The notes: generated from the letters alone by a model not told the origin. A DNA stretch of 64,000 nt from Flavobacterium sp. ACN6 (GCF_002304005.1 NZ_MRCQ01000005.1:62001-126000); one strand, 5' to 3'; shown: positions 52,635 to 61,950, numbered from the stretch's first letter. Numbers and translations are program-made.

Positions 52635-54758
52635 TTACAGTACCATCGTCAACTGAATTCTTTTTCTATCCTCATCAACTTCAGTTACTTTCACATCAAC
52701 ATGCTGATGCAATTTCACCACTTCGTTTACATCGCTCACAAATCCAGCTTTTAACTGAGAAATGTGAACCAAGCCGCTTTCTTTAATTCCGATGTCAACA
52801 AAACAGCCAAAGTTGGTAATGTTATTAACAATTCCCGGAAGAATCATTCCAGTTTTCACATCTTTGATCGATTTTACGTTTGCGTCAAATTCAAAAACCT
52901 TAGCCGACTTTCTTGGGTCTAATCCGGGCTTTTCAAGCTCTTTGATGATATCTTTTAGCGTAAGCAAACCAATTTCAGGTGTAATATAGTTTTCGGCTTT
53001 AATAAGCGCTGTTTTCTCTTTATTGGCAATTAAATCGTTTACCGAAAGTTTCAAATCTTTTGCCATCTTTTCCACAACCGAATAAGCTTCTGGATGGACA
53101 GCCGAATTATCCAGCGGATTTTTAGCATTTGTAATTCTAATAAATGCCGCACCTTGCTGATACGCTTTATCACCCAAACGAGGTACTTTTTTCAACTGTT
53201 TTCTATCTTCAAACGGACCATTTTCTGAGCGATACTGTACGATGTTTTCTGCCAGCTTCTCTCCTATTCCACTCACATAACTTAGCAAATGTTTACTTGC
53301 TGTGTTGATATTGATTCCAACCGAGTTTACGCAGCGAATTACCGTATTATCTAATTCTTCTTTAAGTTTGGTTTGATCCACATCATGTTGATATTGGCCT
53401 ACGCCGATAGCTTTTGGATCAATTTTTACCAATTCGGCTAGCGGATCTGAAAGTCTTCTTCCGATAGAAACCGAACCACGAACCGTTACATCATAATTTG
53501 GAAATTCTTCCCTTGCAATTTTTGATGCCGAATAAACCGAAGCTCCTGCTTCAGAAACAATGAAAACCTGAACCGGTTTGTCGAATGCTATTTTTTTGAT
53601 AAAAAATTCGGTTTCGCGTGAAGCAGTTCCGTTTCCAATAGAAATTGCATCAATTTGATACGCATTTACCATTGAACGAATTTTTTTTATCGCCATTGCT
53701 TCCTCCTTTTGAGGCGCGTGCGGATAAATCGTTTCATTGTATAATAAATCGCCTTTTTCATCCAGACAAACTATTTTACAACCGCTTCTAAATCCAGGAT
53801 CGATTGCCAAAATACGTTTTTCTCCCAAAGGCGGCGCCAATAATAACTGCCCTAAATTGTTGGCAAAAACCTGAATAGAATTGGCATCGGCTTTTGCTTT
53901 TGCTTCCTGCAAAGTTTCATTTCCAATCGCCGGATTTAATAAACGTTTGTAACTGTCTTCAATCGCTAATTGCAAATGAGCTGTTGTGTTATTTTGTTTT
54001 TTAATAATGATTTCGTCAATTACATCGTAAGCTTCGTCGATATCAACATCAATTTTCATTTTGATAAATCCTTCATTCTCTGCACGAAGCATTGCCAATA
54101 ATCGGTGTGCCGGCGCTTTTGTCAAAGGTTCTTCCCAATCAAAATACTGACTGAATTTTTGTGCTCCCTCCTCCTCTGCTTTCTTTTTTACAACTTTGGT
54201 TCCAATGGTTGCTTTTCGCTGATATAATCTACGCAGCTGTTTACGAACATAAATATTTTCGTTGATCCATTCGGCTACAATATCTCGCGCGCCCTGCATA
54301 GCGGCTTCTTCATTAATAACATTTTCATTGATGTATTGTGTCGAAATAAAATCAACGTCAGCATCACTTTCAGACATGATAATTTTTGCCAAAGGCTCTA
54401 AACCAAATTCACGCGCAACATCTGCTTTTGTTTTTTTCTTCTTTTTATATGGAAGGTAAAAATCTTCAATTTCTTGAAGATCAAAACTCTGTTCAATTTT
54501 TTGTTTCAATTCTGGCGTAAGTGCTTTTTGTTCTTCAATAGATTTTAGAACGGCTTCTTTACGTTTTACAAGTGTATCGTAGTCTTTTTGCAATTTTGCA
54601 ATCTGCTCAATTACAGTTTCATCTAGATTTCCAGTCGAATCTTTTCGGTATCTGGAAATAAACGGAATAGTACAATCTTCCTCTAATAATTTTACAGTGT
54701 TTTGAATGCTGATTGGTGGTGCCTGAACAGATTTGGCAATAAATTGAATATTAGTCAT
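52635..54758 (-). CDS. tex: Tex family RNA-binding transcription accessory protein
   Basis: 707 residues. Order: helical N-terminal Tex domain, YqgF/RuvX-like RNase-H domain (ILAIDPGFRSGCKIVCLDEKG and ISIGNGTASRETE), helix-hairpin-helix repeats (INTASKHLLSYVSGIGEKLAENI), and C-terminal S1 domain (GMILPGIVNNITNFGCFVDIGIKESGLVHISQL). A conserved nucleic-acid-binding factor affecting transcription and toxin expression. Full length. Confidence 0.95.
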   Translation of the reverse strand: MTNIQFIAKSVQAPPISIQNTVKLLEEDCTIPFISRYRKDSTGNLDETVIEQIAKLQKDYDTLVKRKEAVLKSIEEQKALTPELKQKIEQSFDLQEIEDFYLPYKKKKKTKADVAREFGLEPLAKIIMSESDADVDFISTQYINENVINEEAAMQGARDIVAEWINENIYVRKQLRRLYQRKATIGTKVVKKKAEEEGAQKFSQYFDWEEPLTKAPAHRLLAMLRAENEGFIKMKIDVDIDEAYDVIDEIIIKKQNNTTAHLQLAIEDSYKRLLNPAIGNETLQEAKAKADANSIQVFANNLGQLLLAPPLGEKRILAIDPGFRSGCKIVCLDEKGDLLYNETIYPHAPQKEEAMAIKKIRSMVNAYQIDAISIGNGTASRETEFFIKKIAFDKPVQVFIVSEAGASVYSASKIAREEFPNYDVTVRGSVSIGRRLSDPLAELVKIDPKAIGVGQYQHDVDQTKLKEELDNTVIRCVNSVGININTASKHLLSYVSGIGEKLAENIVQYRSENGPFEDRKQLKKVPRLGDKAYQQGAAFIRITNAKNPLDNSAVHPEAYSVVEKMAKDLKLSVNDLIANKEKTALIKAENYITPEIGLLTLKDIIKELEKPGLDPRKSAKVFEFDANVKSIKDVKTGMILPGIVNNITNFGCFVDIGIKESGLVHISQLKAGFVSDVNEVVKLHQHVDVKVTEVDEDRKRIQLTMVL

Positions 54759-54780
54759 TTATTTATTGTTTAAAAAAGAT

Positions 54781-54820
54781 GTAAAAAATGCGAGATTTAA
54801 CGATAACCTCGCGTTTTTTA
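54781..54820. repeat. Hairpin flanking fic, downstream copy
   Basis: GTAAAAAATGCGAGATT, then a 9-nt loop region and CTCGCGTTTTTTATAA. It overlaps the fic stop codon and can serve as its terminator. The first 17 bases are identical to the copy at 56139-56180. Confidence 0.8.
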
Positions 54821-56116
54821 TAATTTATATGATTTTAAAATTTTATTAAACTGTTTTGATTTAATAAAATTGTGTTTTATTTTATTAACTTGTATTTTTT
54901 CTAGAAACCCTAAATTTTCGAGATTATTTAAGTCAGCTCTAGCTGTAAAATTTGAAATTCCGAATCTATTTTCAATTTCCTTACTGCTTAAAACCCTATC
55001 TGAATCTTCATTTAAAATTTTTAAAATTTGTGCTTGACGCTCATTTACATTTGGTATTTTAATAAATTTTGCTGCTTGAATTACTTCTTTTTGTTTTCTG
55101 CCAATATATTCTTTCAAAGCTGTAAAAGCCTTCTCCATTGTTTTTATATGATAAGTTATAAAATAAGTAAGGTCATTTTGATCTATTTCTGAATATAAAA
55201 AAGCTTTTTCATACTGGACTTTTGTATCTTTTATAATAGTAGAAATCGTTAAATATTCTGTAAGCCAGTAACCATTTTTAAGCATATACCAATAAAATAA
55301 TGCTCTAGCCGTTCTACCATTACCATCAGAAAAAGGATGTATCCACCCTATCATAAAATGAATGATAATCCCTTTAATAATTGGATGAATAAACGTTTTT
55401 TGTTCTTCATTAAAAAACAAACATAAGTCATTAATTAACTTTTGTATTTCCTCATCTTTTGGTGGTGTATGTACTACTTCACTATTTGAATGATCTACCA
55501 CATAAATATCATTATTCTCTCTATATCTGCCTTCATCTTCGGTATCTTCTAATGTATTGGTAGAAATAAGCTTATGAATATACAGCAGATTTTCTGGGGT
55601 TAAATTATCATTTTTATGTTGAACAATATATTTCATTGTGAAATAATTGTTCATAATCATCTGTTCTGATTTGTTTTTTGGCTTACGCTCTTTTTGAATC
55701 ATTTCTTTTGCCGCTCTTCTAGTGGTATTTGCACCTTCCATTTGACTGCTAGAAATAGCTTCTTCCATTATTGAACTGATCAGAAATTTATTTTTGTCTG
55801 TATCATTTATACCTATGTTGCTTCCAAGATTTCCTCCAATATGTAAATCAAAATGATGTAAAAGTCTAAGAATGTAATCCGTAACATTAAAATTAAAAGA
55901 ATATGTTCCGAATAAAATATTTTGCTTATTTAATGATCGAGATAATTTAACAACATTCCAATATTGTTCAGGTTCAATAGATTTTGTTTTATATTTTACT
56001 TTATCCCAATATAAATATTCATCATTGATTTCTTTCAACTCGCCCGACAATGTAAGCTGAGTGAGTAAGTTTATAGTATTATTGTCGTATTTCGATATTG
56101 GTGGATATTCTAACAT
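54818..56116 (-). CDS. Fic family protein (probable AMP-transferase)
   Basis: 432 residues. Catalytic loop HPFSDGNGRTAR (260-271) with the active histidine His260. An N-terminal inhibitory helix of class II is present: SSQMEGA with Ser123 and Glu127 (S/TxxxE[G/N]). The C terminus has a winged helix (RQAQILKILNEDSDRVLSSKEIENRFGISNFTARADLNNLENLG), as in chromosomal Fic regulators. It should transfer AMP to a target protein when inhibition is relieved. The gene is bracketed by two copies of one hairpin. Confidence 0.9.
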   Translation of the reverse strand: MLEYPPISKYDNNTINLLTQLTLSGELKEINDEYLYWDKVKYKTKSIEPEQYWNVVKLSRSLNKQNILFGTYSFNFNVTDYILRLLHHFDLHIGGNLGSNIGINDTDKNKFLISSIMEEAISSSQMEGANTTRRAAKEMIQKERKPKNKSEQMIMNNYFTMKYIVQHKNDNLTPENLLYIHKLISTNTLEDTEDEGRYRENNDIYVVDHSNSEVVHTPPKDEEIQKLINDLCLFFNEEQKTFIHPIIKGIIIHFMIGWIHPFSDGNGRTARALFYWYMLKNGYWLTEYLTISTIIKDTKVQYEKAFLYSEIDQNDLTYFITYHIKTMEKAFTALKEYIGRKQKEVIQAAKFIKIPNVNERQAQILKILNEDSDRVLSSKEIENRFGISNFTARADLNNLENLGFLEKIQVNKIKHNFIKSKQFNKILKSYKL

Positions 56117-56138
56117 ATAACAGTTTTATGCTAAATTA

Positions 56139-56180
56139 GTAAAAAATGCGAGATTCTTGTAAAATCTCGCATTTTTTACT
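56139..56180. repeat. Hairpin flanking fic, upstream copy
   Basis: GTAAAAAATGCGAGATT, short loop, ATCTCGCATTTTTTAC. Palindromic over about 16 bp per arm. Matches 54781-54820 in its left arm and in most of its right arm. Confidence 0.8.
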
Positions 56181-56242
56181 AATTTTAAATTTTATAAGAA
56201 AATATATCTAATTAAATTAAAACTTATATTAAATTTTTAAAT

Positions 56243-56275
56243 TTTGTAGTAACTTTCGACTATATAATATCTTTG
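56243..56275 (+). promoter_or_regulatory. Promoter of the DUF1294 gene
   Basis: TTTG (56243-56246), 21-nt spacer, TATCTTTG (56268-56275), 17 bases before the ATG at 56293. Both parts match the -33/-7 consensus. Confidence 0.7.
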
Positions 56276-56292
56276 TTTTTAATTATTACCCA

Positions 56293-56562
56293 ATGAAAGT
56301 TTTATTACTATATTTTTTATTTGTAAACGTTCTCACGTTTATTATCACTGGTTATGATAAATTTCTAGCCAGACGAAATAAGAGAAGAATTTCTGAAGCT
56401 GCCTTATTTTTTCTTGCCTTTATTGGTGGGACAATTGGTTTGTTTGCAGGAATGTTATTCTTTAGACATAAAACGAGTAAAACTACATTTATTATGAAAT
56501 TCCTCTATATTATTTTAGTTCAGGTTGTAATTATATATTTGAAATACACTCACAATATATAG
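56293..56562 (+). CDS. DUF1294 family small membrane protein
   Basis: 89 residues with two or three hydrophobic helices and the family pattern TGYDKFLARRNKRRISEAALFFLAFIGGTIGLFAGMLFFRHKTSKTTF. Members are found in many bacteria; function unknown. Own promoter, and a terminator after about 70-130 bases. Confidence 0.85.
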   Translation: MKVLLLYFLFVNVLTFIITGYDKFLARRNKRRISEAALFFLAFIGGTIGLFAGMLFFRHKTSKTTFIMKFLYIILVQVVIIYLKYTHNI

Positions 56563-56628
56563 ATATTAACATTGTTGATAACCTTAAAAATCAACTATAA
56601 ATAACTGTCTATAAAATATTTAAAAAAT

Positions 56629-56663
56629 AAAAAAACCGGATGGATTTTAAAAATCCGCCCGGT
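56629..56663 (-). terminator. Terminator of rpiB
   Basis: Minus strand: CCGG and inner GGATTTT/AAAATCC stem with a two-base internal mismatch (56635-56663), then a T run (plus strand A run at 56629-56635). It lies about 50 bases after the rpiB stop. A second small hairpin GGTGC-GAA-GCACC with a plus-strand T run at 56680-56703 may terminate transcription from the DUF1294 side. Confidence 0.75.
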
Positions 56664-56709
56664 GTGTTTATCTCTTATTGGTGCGAAGCACCCGCTTTTT
56701 TTTGACGTT

Positions 56710-57141
56710 TTACGAACAAGCAATTTTATTTACTCTATTCTGGTGTCTTCCACCCTCAAAAGCTGTTGTTAAAAAGGTTTCAACAATTTCAACTGCCTGA
56801 GGAATAGAAGTAAAACGCGCTGGAATACTCACAATATTAGCATCATTATGTAAACGTGTCAAATAAGCAATCTCTTTAGTCCAGCATAAACCAGCTCTTA
56901 CTTTTGGGTGTTTATTAACAGTCATAGCAATTCCGTTTCCGCTGCCACAGATTACTACTCCAAAATCTGCTTTTCCTTCAGATACATCATTTGCAACTGG
57001 ATGTCCAAAATCAGGATAATCAACAGAAGCATCCGTATCAGTTCCATAATTAGTTACTTCATATCCTTTAGCTTCAAGCATTGCAACAATTGCTTTTTTA
57101 TATTCTGGTCCAGCGTGGTCGTTTCCTATTGAAATTTTCAT
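56710..57141 (-). CDS. rpiB: Ribose 5-phosphate isomerase B
   Basis: 143 residues of the RpiB/LacA-B family: MKISIGNDHAGPEYKKAIVAML, YPDFGHPVANDV, catalytic-loop VVICGSGNGIAMTVNKHPKVRAGLCW and the HNDANIVSIPARF segment. It interconverts ribose 5-phosphate and ribulose 5-phosphate in the pentose phosphate pathway. The usual catalytic Cys is present in ICGSGNG. Alone, with promoter element at 57170. Confidence 0.95.
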   Translation of the reverse strand: MKISIGNDHAGPEYKKAIVAMLEAKGYEVTNYGTDTDASVDYPDFGHPVANDVSEGKADFGVVICGSGNGIAMTVNKHPKVRAGLCWTKEIAYLTRLHNDANIVSIPARFTSIPQAVEIVETFLTTAFEGGRHQNRVNKIACS

Positions 57142-57169
57142 TTTTTCTATACTATTAAGTTGTGTAGTA

Positions 57170-57177
57170 CAAATTTA
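57170..57177 (-). promoter_or_regulatory. -7 promoter element TAAATTTG for rpiB
   Basis: Exact TAnnTTTG match on the minus strand, 28 bases before ATG 57141. Confidence 0.55.
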
Positions 57178-57931
57178 CTCAATTAATAAAATGTTTGCCA
57201 CGAATTTACCAATTTTCACTAATTTGTTTTCTTTAACAATACATATAACATTATTAAAAAGTAAAATACAGCTCTAACAAATTCGTTCAATTCTATTGCA
57301 AAAACCTTTATTTTACAACTATCTTACTGTCAGAATCTTATCACTTATTAACAATTTTAATAACTATATAACTATCTCATTATCAATAAAGAATAAACAG
57401 AATATTTGTTAAAATTTTGAAGTGTTAATAGCGAAACCTAATTCGTTGATATTCAATTAACTTTAAGTTAACATTATTTGTTAATAAGTTCAGAAAGAAA
57501 ATTAGAAGTTTTTTTTGGTTGTGTCAAAAAAAAGCCTAATCCAAAACTGGAATTAGAAAACCTAATAAAGTTTCAGGAATTTTTGGAAAAGTTATCAATA
57601 TCAAAAATGCCATTTTCAACAAATAGCAGCATATCAACTTATCTACAAAATGAATCTATTTTTAGTTGTCAACCGTTGTTAATTAAAATACAAAAAGACT
57701 TATAAATTAATCTTTTAGCTCCATATAAGTATGTTGATAACTCTATATAACTAAGAGAAACTTCATTTCAATACTTTTAAAAATAAATTTATTCGACATA
57801 TTAACACACTATAATAACCAACAAATTTTTTTAAATTTTTAAAAATCTTTTTTGTTGTATTTAATATATGTTGAAAACTAAAAAAGTTTAAAAAGAAAAA
57901 AATTGAATTTTAGTTTGAAAAAAGAATCTGT
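57178..57931. other. 750-bp very AT-rich gene-free region
   Basis: No convincing gene. Holds several DnaA-box-like 9-mers: TTATTAACA at 57345-57353 and (minus) 57479-57487, TTATCTACA at 57639-57647 and TTATCAACA (minus) at 57732-57740, and a short palindrome TTAACTTTAAGTTAA near 57456-57470. Each box differs from TTATCCACA by one or two bases. This could be a DnaA-binding or other AT-rich regulatory region, or simply decayed sequence. It lies between two minus-strand genes. Confidence 0.35.
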
Positions 57932-58165
57932 CTAAACGATTTTGAGAGGATTGTTTAGTCTGTCCAAAATTTCCTGAACTTGTTCAAAATCGTTTGGATG
58001 AACTTTGAGTTTGATGCCGCCCAATGCAGCCGAGTACATTGGAACAAAAGAAAGTGTCATTTCGTTTTCAAAAAAATATGGAATTTCTTCTTGTTCGAGT
58101 AAGTGTTTGAGAACCACTGTTTCGTGTTGATAATTGAATACGGCGATCGTCTTAAAGCTTTCCAT
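57932..58165 (-). CDS. DUF2007 domain protein (putative signal-transducing protein)
   Basis: 77 residues, starting MESFKTIAVFNYQHETVVLKHLLEQEEIPYFFENEMTLSFVPMYSAALGGIKLKVHPNDFEQVQEIL. This short alpha/beta fold (ferredoxin-like) is common in Bacteroidota and elsewhere; its role is not established. Upstream of the divergent rnr gene. Confidence 0.85.
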   Translation of the reverse strand: MESFKTIAVFNYQHETVVLKHLLEQEEIPYFFENEMTLSFVPMYSAALGGIKLKVHPNDFEQVQEILDRLNNPLKIV

Positions 58166-58275
58166 ATAAGGTGTTTTTGTAAATGTACGAAAAGTTATAT
58201 TTTTAATAATTCTATTTGTTAAAAAGTATTATCTGATTTCTTATTTGTAATTTTAAACCTTATAAGAAAAGATAT

Positions 58276-60456
58276 ATGAGTAAGAAAATTAGAAAGCCGA
58301 TAAAAAAAGAGAAAGATTTCTCTGGAAAAATAATAAAGATTTTATCGCAAAATGCTAATAAACCATTCAATTATAAACAGATAGGAGCAAAGCTTGAACT
58401 TGATGATACTAATAGTAGAAATCAGATTATAAAGGAATTAAAGATTCTAGCTTCGCAAAATAAAATTATAGAATCAGAACCTGGAAAATATCTAGTAAAA
58501 GCCGAAAGTCAGGATTACTACGAAGGAACAATAGATATGACGAGCAGAAAAACTGCTTATTTTATTTGTCCAGATTTTGCAGAAGATGTTTTTATTCCCA
58601 CCAATAATTTGAATCGTGCATTAGACAAAGACAAAGTAAAAGTTTACGTTTATAACAGAAGAAAAGGAAAAAGACCTGAAGGTGAAGTAATTGAAGTTGT
58701 CGAAAGAGATAAAACAGAATTTGTTGGTGTAATTGATATGCAGCCAAATTTTGCTTTTGTTTCGACTGCAAATCCTAAAATGTATACCGATATTTTTATT
58801 CCAAAAGATAAAATTGGAGAAGCAGAAAACGGTGATGTTGTTTTAGTTAAGATTGAAGATTGGCCAAAAAGAGCTGATAGTCCGTTTGGATCTGTCATTA
58901 AAGTTTTGGGAAAACCTGGTGAACACAATACCGAGATTCACGCTATTTTAGCTGAATACGGACTTCCTGCAGATTTTCCAGTAGAAGTAGAGGTTTTTGC
59001 ACAAAAAATAGATACTTCAATTCAGGAATCTGAAATTGCAAAACGTCGTGATATGCGTGATACGCTTACGTTTACGATAGATCCAAAAGATGCAAAAGAT
59101 TTTGATGATGCATTGTCTTTCAAAAAATTAGAAAATGGAAACTTCGAAATAGGAATTCACATTGCCGATGTTTCGTATTATTTAGAAGAAGGAACAATCC
59201 TGGATGATGAGGCTTATCAACGCGCCACTTCGGTTTATTTGGTGGATAGAGTAGTGCCAATGCTTCCGGAAGTTTTATCTAATTTTGCGTGTTCATTACG
59301 TCCAAATGAAGAGAAATATACCTTCTCTGCAGTATTTGAAGTTTCTCCAACTGCGCAGGTTATTAACCAATGGTTTGGAAGAACTGTAATTTATTCAGAT
59401 CAGCGTTTTGCTTACGAAGAAGCACAATATATCATTGAAACAAAAGACAATACAATTCCGGTTGATGTTTCAATTACAGGTGAATCGTATGTTGTTTCAG
59501 ATGAAATAACCGAAGCCACTTTAAAGCTAGATGAATTAGCGAAGATTTTAAGAAAGAAAAGAATGCAGAATGGTGCTATTTCTTTTGATAAAGTAGAAGT
59601 TAAATTTAATCTGGATGCAGAAGGTGAACCAGAAGGTGTGTACTTCAAAGTTTCAAAAGATGCCAATCATTTGATTGAAGAATTCATGCTTTTGGCCAAC
59701 AGAAAAGTCGCAGAATACATTGGAAAACAAAAGAAAACATTTGTTTACAGAATTCACGACGAACCAAACGAAGACAAATTAATTGCGATGCAAACCGTAA
59801 TTGCTAAATTTGGTTATAAAATTGATTTCAGAAATAAAGGAGATATTTCGAAATCATTGAATGCTTTGATGGAAGAAGTAAACGGTAAAAAAGAGCAAAA
59901 TTTAATTGATACTCTTGCGATTAGAAGTATGAGTAAAGCTAAATATTCGACAGAGAATATTGGCCATTACGGATTAGCTTTTGATTATTACAGCCATTTT
60001 ACATCGCCAATTCGTCGTTATCCAGACGTTATGGTACACCGTTTGTTACAGTATTATTTAGATAACGGAGCTTCTGTAGACGAAGAAACTTATGAAACAA
60101 AATGTCTGCATTGTTCAAACATGGAAAGTTTAGCAACTAATGCGGAACGTGATAGTATTAAATACATGCAGGTTAAATACATGCAGGATCACCAAGACGA
60201 AGAATTTCTTGGCGTTATTTCTGGTGTTACCGAATGGGGAATTTATGTTGAAATCGTTTCTAATAAATGCGAAGGAATGGTAAGAATCAGAGAAATAAAA
60301 GATGATTACTATACTTTCGATGAAAAACAATATGCATTGGTTGGAGCAACTTCAAACAGCATTTTGCAATTGGGAGATGAAATTTATGTTAAAGTAAAAA
60401 ATGCCGATTTAGTGAAAAAACAACTTGATTTTCATTTTTTACGAAGAGCAGAATAA
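58276..60456 (+). CDS. rnr: Ribonuclease R
   Basis: 726 residues. N-terminal winged-helix segment (NYKQIGAKLELDDTNSRNQIIKEL), two cold-shock domains, RNB catalytic domain with DAKDFDDALSF and FACSLRPNEEKYTFS including the metal-binding aspartates, and a C-terminal S1 domain (EFLGVISGVTEWGIYVEIVSNKCEGMVRIREI). A processive 3'-5' exonuclease that degrades structured RNA and aids rRNA quality control. First gene of a plus-strand run with the GIN and LysE genes. Confidence 0.96.
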   Translation: MSKKIRKPIKKEKDFSGKIIKILSQNANKPFNYKQIGAKLELDDTNSRNQIIKELKILASQNKIIESEPGKYLVKAESQDYYEGTIDMTSRKTAYFICPDFAEDVFIPTNNLNRALDKDKVKVYVYNRRKGKRPEGEVIEVVERDKTEFVGVIDMQPNFAFVSTANPKMYTDIFIPKDKIGEAENGDVVLVKIEDWPKRADSPFGSVIKVLGKPGEHNTEIHAILAEYGLPADFPVEVEVFAQKIDTSIQESEIAKRRDMRDTLTFTIDPKDAKDFDDALSFKKLENGNFEIGIHIADVSYYLEEGTILDDEAYQRATSVYLVDRVVPMLPEVLSNFACSLRPNEEKYTFSAVFEVSPTAQVINQWFGRTVIYSDQRFAYEEAQYIIETKDNTIPVDVSITGESYVVSDEITEATLKLDELAKILRKKRMQNGAISFDKVEVKFNLDAEGEPEGVYFKVSKDANHLIEEFMLLANRKVAEYIGKQKKTFVYRIHDEPNEDKLIAMQTVIAKFGYKIDFRNKGDISKSLNALMEEVNGKKEQNLIDTLAIRSMSKAKYSTENIGHYGLAFDYYSHFTSPIRRYPDVMVHRLLQYYLDNGASVDEETYETKCLHCSNMESLATNAERDSIKYMQVKYMQDHQDEEFLGVISGVTEWGIYVEIVSNKCEGMVRIREIKDDYYTFDEKQYALVGATSNSILQLGDEIYVKVKNADLVKKQLDFHFLRRAE

Positions 60457-60480
60457 TTATTAATTAAAAAAAATAAAAGT

Positions 60481-61149
60481 ATGAGAAAGCTAATAATTGG
60501 AGCAGCAATTTTATTTGTACAAATGTCTTTTGGTCAAGTGACCAAAGAATTAGGAGATTTTGACAGCGTTAAGGTTTACGATAAATTAAGTGTAAAATTA
60601 GTGCAGTCATCTGAAAATAAACTTGTGATAAAAGGAGCAAGAGAAGCAGAATTAGAAGCTGTTAATAAAAATGGTATTTTAAAAATAAGAATGCCTTTTC
60701 CAAAACTTCTTTCAGGAAACGATCTTGAAGTAACTTTGTATTACAAACGCATTGAATTAATCGATGTAAATGAAGGTGCAGAAGTTACAAGCAAGGAAAC
60801 GCTAAAAGCAACTTCATTTAAAGTAAGCGCACAAGAAGGTGGAAAAATCAACGTAGATTTGGATGTTGATAAGCTAAAAGTGAGTTCAGTTTCTGGTGGA
60901 GAAATCACTGCAACTGGTAAAGCTGATAACCTTGATGCAGGTTTAGGAGCCGGCGGTTATTTCCTTGGAAGTAAATTATTAACCTCTCAAACGAAAGTAA
61001 GCGTTTCTGCGGGCGGAAAAGCAGATGTGAATGCTTCGACCTTAGTTGATGCAAAAGTAAGCGCAGGAGGCTCTATTTACATTTATGGGAAACCAAAGCA
61101 AATAAATCAAAAAACAGTTTTTGGTGGTAAAATCGAAGAAGTAAAATAA
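60481..61149 (+). CDS. GIN domain (DUF2807) exported protein
   Basis: 222 residues. Signal peptide to about 19 (SFGQ), then a beta-helix type DUF2807 domain: FDSVKVYDKLSVKLVQSSENKLVIKG and repeated short strands with glycine-serine turns to the end (VSAGGSIYIYGKP). Common in Bacteroidota; thought to be a surface or periplasmic adhesin-like module, with no assigned function. 24 bp after rnr. Confidence 0.85.
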   Translation: MRKLIIGAAILFVQMSFGQVTKELGDFDSVKVYDKLSVKLVQSSENKLVIKGAREAELEAVNKNGILKIRMPFPKLLSGNDLEVTLYYKRIELIDVNEGAEVTSKETLKATSFKVSAQEGGKINVDLDVDKLKVSSVSGGEITATGKADNLDAGLGAGGYFLGSKLLTSQTKVSVSAGGKADVNASTLVDAKVSAGGSIYIYGKPKQINQKTVFGGKIEEVK

Positions 61150-61163
61150 CAACTAGTATTTTG

Positions 61164-61841
61164 ATGATAAATGATATTCTGGCTGGACTGCCATGGGGAC
61201 TTTTTCTAAGCTTTATGGTAGGTCCGGTATTTTTTATACTATTAGAAACCAGCATTACAAAAGGATTCAGAGCTGCAATTGTCTTTGATTTTGGTGTAGT
61301 TCTAGGTGATATCTTTTTTATAGCAATTGCTTATTTAGGAAGTTATAGATTGATTTCCAGTTTAAAAGATAAACCTGCACTATTTATTTTTGGTGGAATT
61401 ATCATGCTGGCTTATGGTATTATTTCTTTCGTAAGATTGAAAAATGACGAAAAAATTGATGACGAAGAAATTGATCGTGATATTATAAAAAGAAATTACG
61501 GAAGTTTATTCATAAAAGGTTTTTTACTCAACGTTATTAATATCGGTGTTTTAGGATTTTGGTTAGCTGTTATTATTTCAATCGGACCAAAATTAGAAAT
61601 GCAGAATTCAAGAATGATTACTTTTTTTACCGCTGTAATTATCACTTATTTATTGGTTGACTGCCTTAAAATAGTATTAGCCAAACAATTAAAATCTAAA
61701 ATGACACCAACTAACATCCTAAAAATTAAGAAAGGAATTAGTATTGTTTTAATGGTTTTTGGAGTAGCTTTAATCACTCAAGGCTGGTTTCCAAAAGAAA
61801 AAGAAATGGTTCGAAATGCTTTTGAGAAGATAGAAAAGTAG
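61164..61841 (+). CDS. LysE family exporter
   Basis: 225 residues from ATG 61164 (a TTG lies one codon upstream). Six membrane helices; start MINDILAGLPWGLFLSFMVGPVFFILLETSITKGFRAA with the LysE-type GP motif in helix 1 and internal DFGVVLGDIFFIAIAYLG. Members export amino acids or related small molecules; substrate unknown. Follows the GIN gene by 14 bp and ends at a terminator. Confidence 0.88.
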   Translation: MINDILAGLPWGLFLSFMVGPVFFILLETSITKGFRAAIVFDFGVVLGDIFFIAIAYLGSYRLISSLKDKPALFIFGGIIMLAYGIISFVRLKNDEKIDDEEIDRDIIKRNYGSLFIKGFLLNVINIGVLGFWLAVIISIGPKLEMQNSRMITFFTAVIITYLLVDCLKIVLAKQLKSKMTPTNILKIKKGISIVLMVFGVALITQGWFPKEKEMVRNAFEKIEK

Positions 61842-61868
61842 TTGTTAATAACTCAAAAATATAAAATT

Positions 61869-61896
61869 AAGCCTCTGAATTTAAGAGGCTTTTTTG
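61869..61896 (+). terminator. Terminator of the rnr-GIN-lysE run
   Basis: AAGCCTCT/AGAGGCTT stem (61869-61876, 61884-61891) with 7-nt loop and following T run, 27 bases after the lysE stop. Confidence 0.88.
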
Positions 61897-61917
61897 TGTT
61901 TATAACTGTTAGTTTAG

Positions 61918-61950
61918 AACTTTGTCAAAGTTTCAAACTTTGACAAAGTT
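61918..61950. repeat. TTTGTCAA palindrome, copy 3
   Basis: Perfect 16-bp arms AACTTTGTCAAAGTTT and complement around one C. Same core as 27322-27352 and 27749-27781. Confidence 0.82.

Noticed and set aside
57478..57705. 75-codon frame on the plus strand starting with TTG
   Set aside because: Lies in very AT-rich sequence, no recognisable motif, no promoter element, and base composition like the surrounding non-coding DNA.
57178..57931. Chromosomal origin of replication
   Set aside because: Only near-match DnaA boxes, no dnaA or other typical origin genes nearby, and the strand pattern of surrounding genes shows no switch; kept only as a low-interest finding.
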